The notes beneath the pieces are model-generated. The model was not told where the DNA came from. It was given only the letters and a program-made list of their open reading frames with translations, and did no database searches. This document shows positions 33,698 to 42,905 of a DNA stretch of 54,957 nt, in pieces. The DNA is from an uncultured Alphaproteobacteria bacterium (GTDB taxonomy: Bacteria > Pseudomonadota > Alphaproteobacteria > CAAHEQ01 > UBA3637), in assembly GCA_944392145.1 (NCBI GenBank), contig CALXVS010000008.1, forward strand, positions 1 through 54,957. Direction: 5' to 3'. Each line of letters begins with the position of its first letter. Position 1 is the first letter of the stretch. The translations under genes were made by a program, and so were the position numbers.

Positions 33698-33868
33698 GAA
33701 CGTATACGAAATGACAGTTGTTTTAAATTGGGATTGAATTCAGGAGATGGAAGAACATATTGGAGTAAAACACGAATAAATGCCTGCCGTGTATTTACAT
33801 TTAGTTTAAAGGGATATGTGAGTATAAACTTTTTGGACTATGCTGAGTTTCCGGTTGTCTGTGACTGA
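33698..33868 (+). pseudogene. orphan C-terminal tip of a pilin-like protein
   Basis: This 57-codon open stretch has no start. It encodes GRTYWSKTRINACRVF, then LKGYVSINF and ends VVCD followed by a stop. It aligns with the end of pilin B: YWTKTLRNSCHAF, GYV, and ALCEERG. It lies 32 bp after the pilin B stop in another frame and is AT-rich like the rest of the genome. It looks like a displaced former 3' end or a silent cassette. The remaining DNA to the efp promoter holds nothing I recognise. Confidence 0.65.
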
Positions 33869-33941
33869 TTCAGTGTTCCGGAAAGGGGGGGCAAAAAAGC
33901 TTTGAATTTGCGTAAAAAGATCGCGCGGATTGATTTTTTTC

Positions 33942-33970
33942 TTGAACTTTATTTTGATTTTTGGTATACT
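33942..33970 (+). promoter_or_regulatory. promoter of efp
   Basis: TTGAAC at 33942-33947, a 17-bp spacer and TATACT at 33965-33970, about 49 bp ahead of the efp start. Confidence 0.8.
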
Positions 33971-34018
33971 TCTTTTCAAAAACAATGTATCCCAATCTTA
34001 TTTTGAAAGGAAGTTTTT

Positions 34019-34582
34019 ATGAAAACACAGGCAAACTTGATTCGTCCGGGGTGGATTATTGAACACAACAACCGTCAATGGACGGTTTTAAAAACCATGA
34101 TTACAAAACCCGGTAAGGGCGGCGCGTTTATTCAGGTTGAAATGCGTGATTTAAACACGGGGTCCAAAACGAATGAGCGTTTCCGGACGGTTGACAATAT
34201 TGAAAAATTAACGTCCGAGGATATTGATTGCCAATACTTATACAAAGACGGCGACACACTTTATTTTATGAATAAAGACACATATGATCAATTTGAATTG
34301 CCGGTTGATATGTTGGGGGATTCGGTCGCATTTTTACAAGATAACATGGATGTGGTCGTCAATTTTATTGAAGGGCGGCCCGTGGGGGTGACGTTGCCGT
34401 TACAGGTTGTTTTGACGGTTGTTGAAACCGAACCGTATATCAAAGGGCAAACCGTGACCACATCATATAAACCGGCGATTATGGATAACGGCGTTCGGGT
34501 AATGATTCCCCCGTTTGTCACGGCCGGTGAAAAAATTGTTGTAGCGACGGGGGATGCCTCGTATGTTGAAAGGGCGAAATAA
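34019..34582 (+). CDS. efp: elongation factor P
   Basis: It relieves ribosome stalling at polyproline. The N-terminal KOW-like domain carries ITKPGKGGAFIQVEMRD; the Lys in PGKGG is the position modified in many bacteria. The C-terminal OB domains include FVTAGEKIVVATGDASYVERAK, the family signature. At 187 residues it is full length. It starts after AAAGGAAG and its stop precedes the next ATG by no bases, so it is probably an operon with the inositol phosphatase gene. Confidence 0.96.
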   Translation: MKTQANLIRPGWIIEHNNRQWTVLKTMITKPGKGGAFIQVEMRDLNTGSKTNERFRTVDNIEKLTSEDIDCQYLYKDGDTLYFMNKDTYDQFELPVDMLGDSVAFLQDNMDVVVNFIEGRPVGVTLPLQVVLTVVETEPYIKGQTVTTSYKPAIMDNGVRVMIPPFVTAGEKIVVATGDASYVERAK

Positions 34583-35476
34583 ATGACAACAAGCGTTCCC
34601 GTCGTTAAACGGCGTATCACGCCGCGTGCCGAAACGGTGCGCCGGCAAAGGCCCGAAACGCGTGAAGAGCAAATGATTGAGGCGTTAAGTCCGCATTTAA
34701 ACCTGATGGTGCGGGCGGCACGGCGCGCGGGATCGCGTATGATTCGCGACTTTGGCGAAATTGCCCAGTTGCAAGTGTCACGCAAAGGGCCCGGGGATTT
34801 TGTGACAAATGCCGATGTGATGGCGGAAAAAACGCTTATTTCTTTTTTAAGCGAGGCGCGGCCCGATTATGGCTTTATTTCCGAAGAAAGCGGTGTGATT
34901 GAGCCAAAAAACGATTCGCCGTTTACGTGGATTATTGATCCGATTGACGGAACCATTAACTTTTTGCATGCGATCAATTTTTTTGCTGTTTCCATCGGGT
35001 TGGCCTATAAAGGTGACATTGTGGCGGGTGTTGTCTATAATCCCATAACGAATCAGTTGTATTATGCCGAAAAAAGCAAAGGGGCCTTTTTAATGACACC
35101 GACGGGCAATGTGCGCTTGCGCGTGTCGGGTCGTACGCATCTTGAGGATGCTTTAATTGCTTCAAATGCTTTTAAAACTGACCGCAATGCCAAGGTTATG
35201 TCCCGTATGGCGGCGGATGTATCGTCGGTGCGGTATACGGGGTCGGCCGCTTTATCGTTGGCGATGGTCGCTGCCGGTCAGTTGGAAGCCTATATCGCAA
35301 CCCAATTGAAAATTTGGGATATCGCGGCAGGTATTTTGTTGGTGCAGGAAGCCGGCGGCTTCGTTGCCGATTTCAACGGTTCCAAAAAAACGGATGATAT
35401 GGTGAAAAACGGTAATATGATTGCGGCGAATTTGGCGTTAAAGGATGCTTTTTTGAAAAAAGTAAAGGAGAAATAA
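34583..35476 (+). CDS. inositol monophosphatase family protein (SuhB-like)
   Basis: The 297-residue Mg-dependent phosphatase fold has the ligands GFISEESG, WIIDPIDGTINFLHAI, and the C-terminal LKIWDIAAGILLVQEAGG. An N-terminal basic extension of about 35 residues precedes the core. SuhB-type proteins hydrolyse inositol monophosphate and can act in rRNA antitermination. Which role applies here is unknown. Gene order efp-suhB is common in alphaproteobacteria. Confidence 0.9.
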   Translation: MTTSVPVVKRRITPRAETVRRQRPETREEQMIEALSPHLNLMVRAARRAGSRMIRDFGEIAQLQVSRKGPGDFVTNADVMAEKTLISFLSEARPDYGFISEESGVIEPKNDSPFTWIIDPIDGTINFLHAINFFAVSIGLAYKGDIVAGVVYNPITNQLYYAEKSKGAFLMTPTGNVRLRVSGRTHLEDALIASNAFKTDRNAKVMSRMAADVSSVRYTGSAALSLAMVAAGQLEAYIATQLKIWDIAAGILLVQEAGGFVADFNGSKKTDDMVKNGNMIAANLALKDAFLKKVKEK

Positions 35477-35477
35477 T

Positions 35478-35942
35478 ATGATGTGGAAAATACCGGTTGT
35501 TATGTTGACGGCGGTTTGTTTGACCGCCGGTATGCAGGCAGCGGCCCAAACACCGGTCAGAACACCGGTGTTCTCGCCAGCCTTGTTCTCGGGGCCGGTT
35601 AATCGGACGGGGGGACGGCCGGCGTCGCGTGTTGCCCGGACGAATCCGACAAAAGATGCAGCAATAGTGACGTTTTTGTATTTTGCCGACGGTCAGATTA
35701 ATATGACAGCCGAACAAAAGCAGCAACTTGTTCCCGTTATTAAGCGGATTAGTTCCGGTGAAACGCGTCAGGTGATTATGTCCGGTGTGTCCGTGTCCGA
35801 GGAGGATTCCAAAAAACGGTTAAATCGCCTGTCCATTTTCTTAAGGGATTATAACCGCGATGTATCCATTCAGGCCCGTGTTGTTGATCGCAATAATGTG
35901 ATCAATAACAACAATGTGGTGCAAATTGTGGAAAAAAGGTAA
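35478..35942 (+). CDS. secreted hypothetical protein
   Basis: The 154-residue protein has a signal peptide (MWKIPVVMLTAVCLTAGMQAAA) after AAAGGAG. The mature part has DAAIVTFLYFADGQINMTAEQ, then KRLNRLSIFLRDYNRDVSIQ. The first part is reminiscent of the beta-alpha-beta pattern of OmpA-like peptidoglycan-binding domains, but key residues are not evident. It ends in an Asn-rich tail (NNVINNNNVV). It follows the SuhB-like gene by 1 bp. I do not recognise the family. Confidence 0.6.
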   Translation: MMWKIPVVMLTAVCLTAGMQAAAQTPVRTPVFSPALFSGPVNRTGGRPASRVARTNPTKDAAIVTFLYFADGQINMTAEQKQQLVPVIKRISSGETRQVIMSGVSVSEEDSKKRLNRLSIFLRDYNRDVSIQARVVDRNNVINNNNVVQIVEKR

Positions 35943-35950
35943 AAAAACGC

Positions 35951-35980
35951 TTGACATTTTAAATTAAAATCAGGTATAAA
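35951..35980 (+). promoter_or_regulatory. promoter of rpmE
   Basis: TTGACA at 35951-35956, an 18-bp spacer and TATAAA at 35975-35980, about 30 bp ahead of rpmE. Confidence 0.82.
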
Positions 35981-36010
35981 TACACATCTTGAATTTTTAA
36001 GGAGTCATAC

Positions 36011-36232
36011 ATGAAAAAAGATATTCATCCCGATTACCATGAAATCACCGTTGTCATGACGGATGGTACCGAATTTAAAACACGTTCAACCTTGGGGAAA
36101 GAGGGGACAGTCGTTCGGTTAGATATTGATCCGTTATCTCATCCGGCGTGGACGGGTGTGTATCGTTTGATTGATTCGGGCGGTCAGTTGGCCAAATTTA
36201 ATAAAAAATATGCCGGGTTTAAGGTTTCTTAA
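36011..36232 (+). CDS. rpmE: 50S ribosomal protein L31 (zinc-free type)
   Basis: The 73-residue protein starts [12 protein letters not shown] and contains HPAWTGV and FNKKYAGF, the end signature of bL31. It has no cysteines, so it is the C-minus form that does not bind zinc; alphaproteobacterial L31 proteins often are. GGAG precedes the start. It has its own promoter and a terminator follows. Confidence 0.95.
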   Translation: MKKDIHPDYHEITVVMTDGTEFKTRSTLGKEGTVVRLDIDPLSHPAWTGVYRLIDSGGQLAKFNKKYAGFKVS

Positions 36233-36256
36233 ACGTCAAAGCAGCCATTATTTTTA

Positions 36257-36286
36257 AACCCCCTGCTTTTTAAAGCGGGGGTTTTC
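36257..36286. terminator. terminator between rpmE and murD
   Basis: AACCCCC-GCTTT pairs with AAAGC-GGGGGTT and is followed by TTTTC. It ends rpmE and lies in the convergent gap with murD. Confidence 0.85.
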
Positions 36287-36318
36287 TTATGTGTGTGGCG
36301 GGACTTATGGGATTTTTT

Positions 36319-37590
36319 TTAGATGTTTTGTTGGCACAGACGTTGAAAATCAAGACCGCGTTCTTGAAAGTTGCGATACATATTGTAACTGGGTGCGGCG
36401 GGGGAAAGCAGGATAAGACCCCCCGCAGGTGTTTCTTGTTTGGCCCAGGTCACAGCGGCTGCCATAGTGTCACAGGCATATGCGGGAATACCGGCGGCCT
36501 GTGCCGTTTGGTTTAAGCGTTCCCCCGTTTGCGGTAAGGTTATAATCAAGCATCGTTGCCGCAAGGGTGTCAGATAATCAATCAGGCAAGCATAATCCTG
36601 TCCCCGATCCAGCCCGCCGGCAATCAGGGTTAAAAACTGCCCCTGATCAAAGGCCTTTAATCCCGCGATGGCCGTTTCGGGGGTGGTGGAAATACTGTCA
36701 TCCACATAGGTGCGCGAATCGCCCGTGACCGTAAATGATTGCAGGCGGTGTTTTAAGGCCTGAAACGTGCCGAAAGCCGGTTGCGCCGTTTTCGGGTCGT
36801 GTGACAAGATTGCCAAAACCGCCAAAACCGCACAGGCATTTTGTGCGTTGTGTTCCCCCGGTAAGTTCAAGGCGCGGGCCAAAAACAAGGCGTGTTCCCC
36901 GTGATAAAAAGTGCCGTCTTGCACATGAAAAGAGGTCGGATCATTAAATGTTAAACAGGGGCTTAAGTTTTTTAAAACCGCACCGATTCGGGGGCAGGCA
37001 GCATTGACTAGGCGTGTTTTTGCCCGTTTAACCATATTTAATTTATCCGCAAAATAGCGTTCGTGCGATCCGTGCCACTGCAAATGTTCGGGATACAGGT
37101 TTGTTAAAATCGCCATATCGGGCGCATGAATTAAATCGGCGCATTGATAACTGGACAATTCGGCGACACATATGTTTTGAGGGGCCTCCAACAAATTCAA
37201 AAGCGGTTCACCGATGTTGCCGCCCAGCGCCGTCGGGATGCCCAGTGCATTTAAGGTATGTGCCGTCAGGGCAGCGGTGGTGCTTTTACCCTTGGTCCCC
37301 GTAACAGCAATAATCTGCATATCAGGACGTTTATTGGCGAAAAATAAGTTGCTGCCCGATGTCAGACGGCCACCGCGATTTAAAAAAGCACGCAGTTCGG
37401 GGCGATACAACGACACACCGGGTGATTTTACAACAACGTCGCAGACATTCAGGCGATCTAAACTTTCTTCCCCGATTTCAATCAGGCGGGCTGTCGGCAC
37501 GCGTTCTTTTAAAACACGTTTGGTGGCAGCCCCTTCGGCACCCATGCCGAACAGGCCGATTGTTAATCCCGATAAGGTTTCAAATCGCAT
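36319..37590 (-). CDS. murD: UDP-N-acetylmuramoyl-L-alanine ligase, MurD/MurD2 type
   Basis: This cytoplasmic Mur ligase adds glutamate to UDP-MurNAc-L-Ala. It shows the ATP-binding VTGTKGKSTTAAL, the central ELSSYQCADLIHAPDMAILTN split as ELSSYQC and TNLYPEHLQWHGS, and the C-terminal FLTLIAGGLDRGQDY. It lies 3 bp after murL, an L-Glu epimerase gene. In the described MurD2-MurL pathway the ligase adds L-Glu and MurL then epimerises it to D-Glu. The pairing suggests this enzyme is MurD2-like (inference). Confidence 0.92.
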   Translation of the reverse strand: MRFETLSGLTIGLFGMGAEGAATKRVLKERVPTARLIEIGEESLDRLNVCDVVVKSPGVSLYRPELRAFLNRGGRLTSGSNLFFANKRPDMQIIAVTGTKGKSTTAALTAHTLNALGIPTALGGNIGEPLLNLLEAPQNICVAELSSYQCADLIHAPDMAILTNLYPEHLQWHGSHERYFADKLNMVKRAKTRLVNAACPRIGAVLKNLSPCLTFNDPTSFHVQDGTFYHGEHALFLARALNLPGEHNAQNACAVLAVLAILSHDPKTAQPAFGTFQALKHRLQSFTVTGDSRTYVDDSISTTPETAIAGLKAFDQGQFLTLIAGGLDRGQDYACLIDYLTPLRQRCLIITLPQTGERLNQTAQAAGIPAYACDTMAAAVTWAKQETPAGGLILLSPAAPSYNMYRNFQERGLDFQRLCQQNI

Positions 37591-37593
37591 TTT

Positions 37594-38931
37594 TTAATCC
37601 TTAAAAAAACGAAAAACATCCTGAAACGGCGCGGGAATCCGATGTGCCCCGTCGGCAGTGAACACATCTTGTTCCCCTTGTGCAGGTGGCGGCAGTAACG
37701 GGGCCAATCGCTGCACCAAAATATCCCGGGCCCAAACGGGAGAGGCCGCCAATGTCCGCAGGGCGAATCGGCATTCATCCGCGGTGCCGACGCATTCAAA
37801 CGGTTTATAACCTTTCAGCCCTAATAAAGCACGGTATCCCGCTTCCTGGCCCGAATCGTCCAGCGGGTTATGTCCGACAGCACGAATTAACGCGACGCGA
37901 TCCATAAACGGCGCCAAAATTAAAAAAACAAAGCGGCATTTGTCGCATTGGCCACACCAATGGTGCAGGCGTTTTGTTTCATCCAACCGAAAGGCCTTAT
38001 TGCAACTGGTAAAAACGTTAAAATAAGCATGACCAAAGCGGGCAAACAAACGGGCGATATGGGCTTCAGATAACGGCCGCAACAAGGAAAAATAACAAAA
38101 ACCCGGGGTTAGGGGGGCGGTCAAAGCGGCAAAATCCGATTCAAACGCCAATGATTTACTGTATTGGTGGTTGATGGCAAGGGTGCCTTGATATAAATTG
38201 CCGTCATTACTTGAACTTTCACACGACATGGCAATAAACGGTGTATCAGTTAAAACGGCATAAATCCATAAATAAAAAGCCAAAACACCCGTAATCGGGA
38301 TGTGTCCGTTAAGAACTGTTCCCGATTCGTTTAATGTTTTAAGGCGCGGATCCAAGGTGCGGTAAATGATGTGACGGGGCAGGTTTGCCGCCGCCGCACA
38401 GGCACGAATGGCCGCCGGATCACCGACGGAAACAAGGGCGGGAGTAAAGGGCATTTGTTTTATCAGTTCTGTTGTCACACAGGAATCTTTGCCCCCGCCG
38501 ATGGGAATCAACACGCGGTTTGTGCCGGGCATGCGGTAAGGGGGAATAATTTCCCGATTCGGTTCATTCGTTACGGGAAAACGAATGATGTTTTGCAGAT
38601 TCAGGCCGTTGCGAATCGCAAATTCACCCAAACCGTTGATGTAGAATGTCTTAAAAAAAGCGGCCTCACGGGCATTCAGGCAGCCGGCCGGTATGTGAAT
38701 TTCATCCGTCGGGCGGGTTTTAAAATAACTGATCCCTGCGGCCAACAAAGCGTAAAAAAACATTCGGTTTAAGGCGGCCTTTTTTTCGGGCGACACATGA
38801 AACGGTGCTCCCGGAAAGATGACACGTTCTTGAAAAAATCCCGTTTCATCGGCATGCCAGGATAGGGTTAATTCGCCCGTTCGGGCGTTAAAGGCAGTGC
38901 CGTCAAAATAAAAACGCTTGCACAAAGTCAA
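37594..38931 (-). CDS. murL: UDP-MurNAc-L-Ala-L-Glu epimerase MurL
   Basis: The 445-residue protein has LIPIGGGKDSCVTTELI, a PP-loop-like ATP-binding motif. Also present are MSCESSSNDGNLYQG, NHQYSKSLAFE, then FTSCNKAF and HHWCGQCDKCRFVFLIL with paired Cys. From memory this matches MurL, which in Xanthomonas epimerises the terminal L-Glu of UDP-MurNAc-L-Ala-L-Glu to D-Glu. Adjacent murD supports the call. It suggests D-Glu for murein is made here without glutamate racemase, provided murI is absent from the genome. Confidence 0.85.
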   Translation of the reverse strand: MTLCKRFYFDGTAFNARTGELTLSWHADETGFFQERVIFPGAPFHVSPEKKAALNRMFFYALLAAGISYFKTRPTDEIHIPAGCLNAREAAFFKTFYINGLGEFAIRNGLNLQNIIRFPVTNEPNREIIPPYRMPGTNRVLIPIGGGKDSCVTTELIKQMPFTPALVSVGDPAAIRACAAAANLPRHIIYRTLDPRLKTLNESGTVLNGHIPITGVLAFYLWIYAVLTDTPFIAMSCESSSNDGNLYQGTLAINHQYSKSLAFESDFAALTAPLTPGFCYFSLLRPLSEAHIARLFARFGHAYFNVFTSCNKAFRLDETKRLHHWCGQCDKCRFVFLILAPFMDRVALIRAVGHNPLDDSGQEAGYRALLGLKGYKPFECVGTADECRFALRTLAASPVWARDILVQRLAPLLPPPAQGEQDVFTADGAHRIPAPFQDVFRFFKD

Positions 38932-39006
38932 AAATCCCTTTACAATGCTTATGAAAAATAAAGGGAAGTATACCCGTTTTTAAAAACTTTGTAAAGGATC
39001 AAGGCA

Positions 39007-39738
39007 ATGACAAACGATAAAAAAAAGACAAATATCCGTCGTGGGGTGGCTTTTGTATTGGTTATATCCATATTAGCCGTGGCAGCAATTGCCGCGCGGG
39101 ATTTATTTTTAAGTCCGGCGGATCAATTGCAGCGAGGCAGGGATAATTTAAACAACGGGCACTATGCGGCGGCCGAACGGGCGTTGATTTTGGCGGCCAA
39201 CTCCGGGGAGACGGCCGTTTCGTCCACGGCCGCGTTTGAGTTGGGGGAGTTGTATCGTAAAGGCAAACCCGGGTTCCCCGCAAATGGTGCCAAAGCGGCC
39301 CTGTTTTTAGAACAAGCGGCAAAAGCCGGTCTGCCGATGGCGGCTTATCGTTTGGCATTGATGTATGACAACGGGGATCAGGTGGTTGAAAACCGGTCTA
39401 AGGCGTTGTTTTTTATGAATGAAGCCGCTAAAACCGGCCTGACAGACGCGTTGTATGCGTTGGGGGTTTGGCTGGAACGAGGGTATATGGGCGCCGTGGA
39501 TATGAATAAGGTTGTCGCCTTGTATGAACGCGCCGCCGAACAAGGAAACAAAAATGCCATGACGTCACTGGCGGTGATTTATGCCGACGGCTTTGGGACA
39601 TTCCCGGCCAATATTGAACGTTCCGTTTATTGGCGTGCTCGGTTAGAGGGAAATACACAAGAGGCAGAAACGGTTTTGATTGCCGAACCAATTGCGGCAG
39701 CATCGGAAGATATGGCAGAAAACAGCAAAGGGGAATAA
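39007..39738 (+). CDS. membrane-anchored Sel1 repeat protein
   Basis: The 243-residue protein has an N-terminal membrane anchor (GVAFVLVISILAVAAIAA) followed by Sel1-like TPR units. Examples are AAFELGELYRKG, MAAYRLALMYDNGD, DALYALGVWLERGYMG and AMTSLAVIYADGFGT, each followed by a helix of the KALFFMNEAAK type. The repeats are predicted to be periplasmic and to bind partner proteins. It ends 1 bp before the pepN start, so the two are likely co-transcribed. Partners are unknown. Confidence 0.85.
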   Translation: MTNDKKKTNIRRGVAFVLVISILAVAAIAARDLFLSPADQLQRGRDNLNNGHYAAAERALILAANSGETAVSSTAAFELGELYRKGKPGFPANGAKAALFLEQAAKAGLPMAAYRLALMYDNGDQVVENRSKALFFMNEAAKTGLTDALYALGVWLERGYMGAVDMNKVVALYERAAEQGNKNAMTSLAVIYADGFGTFPANIERSVYWRARLEGNTQEAETVLIAEPIAAASEDMAENSKGE

Positions 39739-39739
39739 A

Positions 39740-42262
39740 ATGCATTATTTAAAAGATTACCGGCCACCGCATTACACATTGCCCGAAACGCGGTTGGAAT
39801 TTACGTTAGACGAAACAAAAACCGTTGTGCGGTCCGAATTGGTTTTTAACAAGGTGGATACGTCAAAGCCGTTGGTGTTGAACGGGCGGCGCATGGTTTT
39901 AAAAGAAATTAAAATGGATGATCAAGTGTTGGCGGGTGATGAATATGCCTTGACCCCCGAAACGTTGACATTGAATCCGGAAAAAGAGCATTTTACGTTG
40001 TCCATAACGGTTGAAATCAATCCGTCGGCCAATACGGAATTGATGGGATTGTATGTGTCGGACGGTATTTTATGCACCCAGTGCGAGCCCGAGGGGTTCC
40101 GTAACATCACCTATTACCCCGATCACAGTGATGTGCCCAGTCGGTTTACCGTGACCATTCATGCCGATCGGCAGAAATACCCCGTGGTGTTGTCCAATGG
40201 TAATAAGATTCAAGAAACGGGTGATACGGTTGTTTTTGAAGATCCGTATAACAAACCGTGCTATTTGTTTGCCTTGGTCGCCGGTAAACTGGATGCGATT
40301 CGTGACACATTTACGACCCGGTCAGGAAAAAAGGTAGCGTTGGCACTTTATTGCGAACCGGGCAAAAAAGACCGCTTAACTTTTGCGATGCAAGCCCTTA
40401 AAACCGCAATGGCGTGGGATGAAAAAACGTTTGGATTGGAATACGATTTAGATACATTCAGCATTGTTGCCGTGTCACATTTTAATGCGGGCGCGATGGA
40501 AAACAAATCATTGAATATTTTTAACGATGCCGCGTTGTTGGCATCGCCCGATACAGCAACGGATGCCGTGTATGAGTATATTGAGCACGTTGTCGCGCAT
40601 GAGTATTTTCATAATTACAGCGGGGACCGCGTCACGTTGCGCGATTGGTTTAATTTGTCGTTAAAAGAGGGGTTGACCGTTTATCGGGATCAAGAGTTCG
40701 GGTATGACACCCGGTCACGTGCCGTGGGGCGGATTGATGATGTGCAAACATTAAAAATGTTTCAATTCCCCGAAGATGACGGCCCGTTGGCACACCCGGT
40801 CTGGCCCGATAAATACAAAGCCATTGATAATTTTTACACGGTGACAATTTATGAAAAAGGGGCCGAATTGATTCGGATGCAAGAGGCGATTTTGGGACGT
40901 GAAGCGTTTTTAAAAGCTTGCCGTCTTTATTTTAAACGCTATGACGGTCAAGCCGTGACCATTGATGAATTTGTCAAAGCTATGGAAGATTCGTCGGGTG
41001 TTAATTTAAGCGCCTTTAAACGGTGGTATCATATTCCCGGTCGGCCGCGTGTGCGGGTTGAAACAACGTGGGACCCTCAAAAGAACACCCTGACGGTTTC
41101 GGTATCCCAAAGTCATAAAAACACGGATGAACCGTTTATGATTCCGCTGCGTTTCGGCCTGTTGGACAAAACGGGGCGTGATGTGAAAACAGGGACACTG
41201 ATTGTTACGCAAAAAGAGCAAACCTTTTCGTTTGACGGATTGTCGGAACGGCCGGTTTTATCCATTAACCGCGGGTTCAGTGCGCCGGTTGATTTAGATG
41301 TTTCTTTGACAGATGACGAGCGGTTGTTTTTAATGACGCACGATTCGGATTTATTCAACCGGTATGAAACAGGGCATCAATATGCCTTGGATCGGTTGGT
41401 ACAAGCCGTGCGCATGAAAGGCGATACGCCGGATGAAACCGTTATTCGGGCATTGGGTTCATATTTGGAAGGGGACAAAAAAGATTTGGCCTTTTTAGCC
41501 CGGGCGATTGTTTTGCCCGGCGAGGAAGAAATTTTTGACCGTATGGAACAAGCGGACATTCCCGAAATTTACCGGGTGCGGCGTTTAATACGGCAAGCAT
41601 TTGCAACACGGTATCGGGCCGAATTGGAACACTTGTATCACACCTGTCAGACACCGGGGGATTACAGTCCGGATACCGAATCGGCCGCGCGGCGTGCGGT
41701 GAAAAATGTTGCATTGGGGTATTTGTCTTTGCTGCCGGAAGGGGCAGGATTGGCCAAAGCCCAATTTGACGCCGCGAACAATTTAACCGATCGGCTGGCG
41801 GCATTAAACGTGTTGCTTGTGCATGACTTACCCGGTGCGGATGAGGCACTGCAGGCCTTTTATGATCGCTATCGCGATGATGATTTAGTCTTGACAAAAT
41901 GGTTTGCGCTTCAGGCACGTAAGCCCGATATAAATGTCTTAAAACAAGTAAAAGCCCTGACCGCACATGAAAAATTTGATTATAAAAATCCGAACAAAGT
42001 GCGGGCGTTAATCGGTGCTTTCGGTGGTAATTTAATGGGATTCCATAATGCTGATTTAAGCGGCTATCGCTTTATGGCAGAAGAGGTATTGAAACTGGAT
42101 CGCTTAAATCCTCATTTATCGGCCAAATTATTAACGGCGTTTTCCAAATACAAAAAGGTGAATGTTTCCCGTCAAGAGGACGTGCGCCGTATTTTAACCG
42201 ATGTGTTGGATACGCCGGGATTGTCGGCCAATGCCGCGGAAACATTGGAACGGTTGATTTAA
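39740..42262 (+). CDS. pepN: aminopeptidase N (M1 family)
   Basis: This 840-residue zinc aminopeptidase removes N-terminal residues from peptides. The substrate-binding FNAGAMENKSLNIFND is followed by the zinc site HEYFHNYSGDRVT (HExxH) and, 18 residues on, the third ligand in LKEGLTVYRDQEF. The C-terminal DUF3458-like domains are complete. ATG 39740 is chosen because the sequence MHYLKDYRPPHYTLP matches the usual PepN start; an earlier ATG (39680) lies inside the Sel1 gene. Confidence 0.95.
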   Translation: MHYLKDYRPPHYTLPETRLEFTLDETKTVVRSELVFNKVDTSKPLVLNGRRMVLKEIKMDDQVLAGDEYALTPETLTLNPEKEHFTLSITVEINPSANTELMGLYVSDGILCTQCEPEGFRNITYYPDHSDVPSRFTVTIHADRQKYPVVLSNGNKIQETGDTVVFEDPYNKPCYLFALVAGKLDAIRDTFTTRSGKKVALALYCEPGKKDRLTFAMQALKTAMAWDEKTFGLEYDLDTFSIVAVSHFNAGAMENKSLNIFNDAALLASPDTATDAVYEYIEHVVAHEYFHNYSGDRVTLRDWFNLSLKEGLTVYRDQEFGYDTRSRAVGRIDDVQTLKMFQFPEDDGPLAHPVWPDKYKAIDNFYTVTIYEKGAELIRMQEAILGREAFLKACRLYFKRYDGQAVTIDEFVKAMEDSSGVNLSAFKRWYHIPGRPRVRVETTWDPQKNTLTVSVSQSHKNTDEPFMIPLRFGLLDKTGRDVKTGTLIVTQKEQTFSFDGLSERPVLSINRGFSAPVDLDVSLTDDERLFLMTHDSDLFNRYETGHQYALDRLVQAVRMKGDTPDETVIRALGSYLEGDKKDLAFLARAIVLPGEEEIFDRMEQADIPEIYRVRRLIRQAFATRYRAELEHLYHTCQTPGDYSPDTESAARRAVKNVALGYLSLLPEGAGLAKAQFDAANNLTDRLAALNVLLVHDLPGADEALQAFYDRYRDDDLVLTKWFALQARKPDINVLKQVKALTAHEKFDYKNPNKVRALIGAFGGNLMGFHNADLSGYRFMAEEVLKLDRLNPHLSAKLLTAFSKYKKVNVSRQEDVRRILTDVLDTPGLSANAAETLERLI

Positions 42263-42837
42263 CGGTTTTCTTCCACGTGTCATGCCTTTTCCTGATCAGG
42301 CATCCTTCCCCCCCCCTCATGTCATACCCGCGCATGCGGGCATCCAGGGTAAAAGAATCCTTATTTTTGCGAGGTGTCAAGGGGAGGAAAAGCGGAATAT
42401 GTTTTTCCTGGATCCTCGCATTCGCAAGGATGACGGCCGGAGGAGGCGTCAAGGGCAGTGTGTTCTTTTATGGGCGGTGAACGTCTCTCGTCCCTGAAAA
42501 GCGGTATCAGTGTTGCTGGATCCTCGCATTCGCAAGGATGACCATCGGGGGTGTGTCAGCGTCCGGGACTCCTCTCCACCGTCACCCTCTAAGCTTGACC
42601 CGAGGGTCCAGGGCAATAATTCCATATTTTGGTGGGGCGTCAAGGGTAAGAAAAGCGGTAATAATGTTGCCTGGATGCTCGCTTTCGCAAGCATGACAAA
42701 GAGGGGGGAAGCAAGGATGACGATTGGGGAGATGCCCGCGGGCGGTGGATTTTTTCACTGTTCGTGACACCCCATGATGTCACCCTCTAAGCTTGACCCG
42801 AGGGTCCAGGACAATAATTCCATATTTTGGGGATGTG
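42263..42837. repeat. cluster of dispersed intergenic repeats
   Basis: The gap between pepN and module C is built of repeats. There is a palindrome CCCGCGCATGCGGG at 42327-42340. Elements with GGATCCTCGCATTCGCAAGG occur at 42410-42429 and 42520-42539, and a variant TGCTCGCTTTCGCAAGCA at 42672-42689. Two copies of CACCCTCTAAGCTTGACCCG start at 42584 and 42781. A GATGCCCGCGGGCGGTGG block matches 29885. Frames across it reflect the repeats; no gene is supported. Confidence 0.8.
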
Positions 42838-42879
42838 ATAATATCCCCCATTCCCCTACAAAAACAACGTGTTAAAAGT

Positions 42880-42905
42880 GTTACAAAAAGGTTCCTTTTT
42901 TTGCA
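42880..42905 (+). repeat. 26-bp site C-left, core TT at 42892-42893
   Basis: Half-site GTTACAAAAAGG, core TT, half-site CCTTTTTTTGCA, identical to B-left over all 26 bp. Confidence 0.85.

Noticed and set aside
42263-42837. Possible CRISPR array in the repeat-rich gap
   Set aside because: Repeats are irregular in spacing and orientation, with no uniform spacers and no cas genes.
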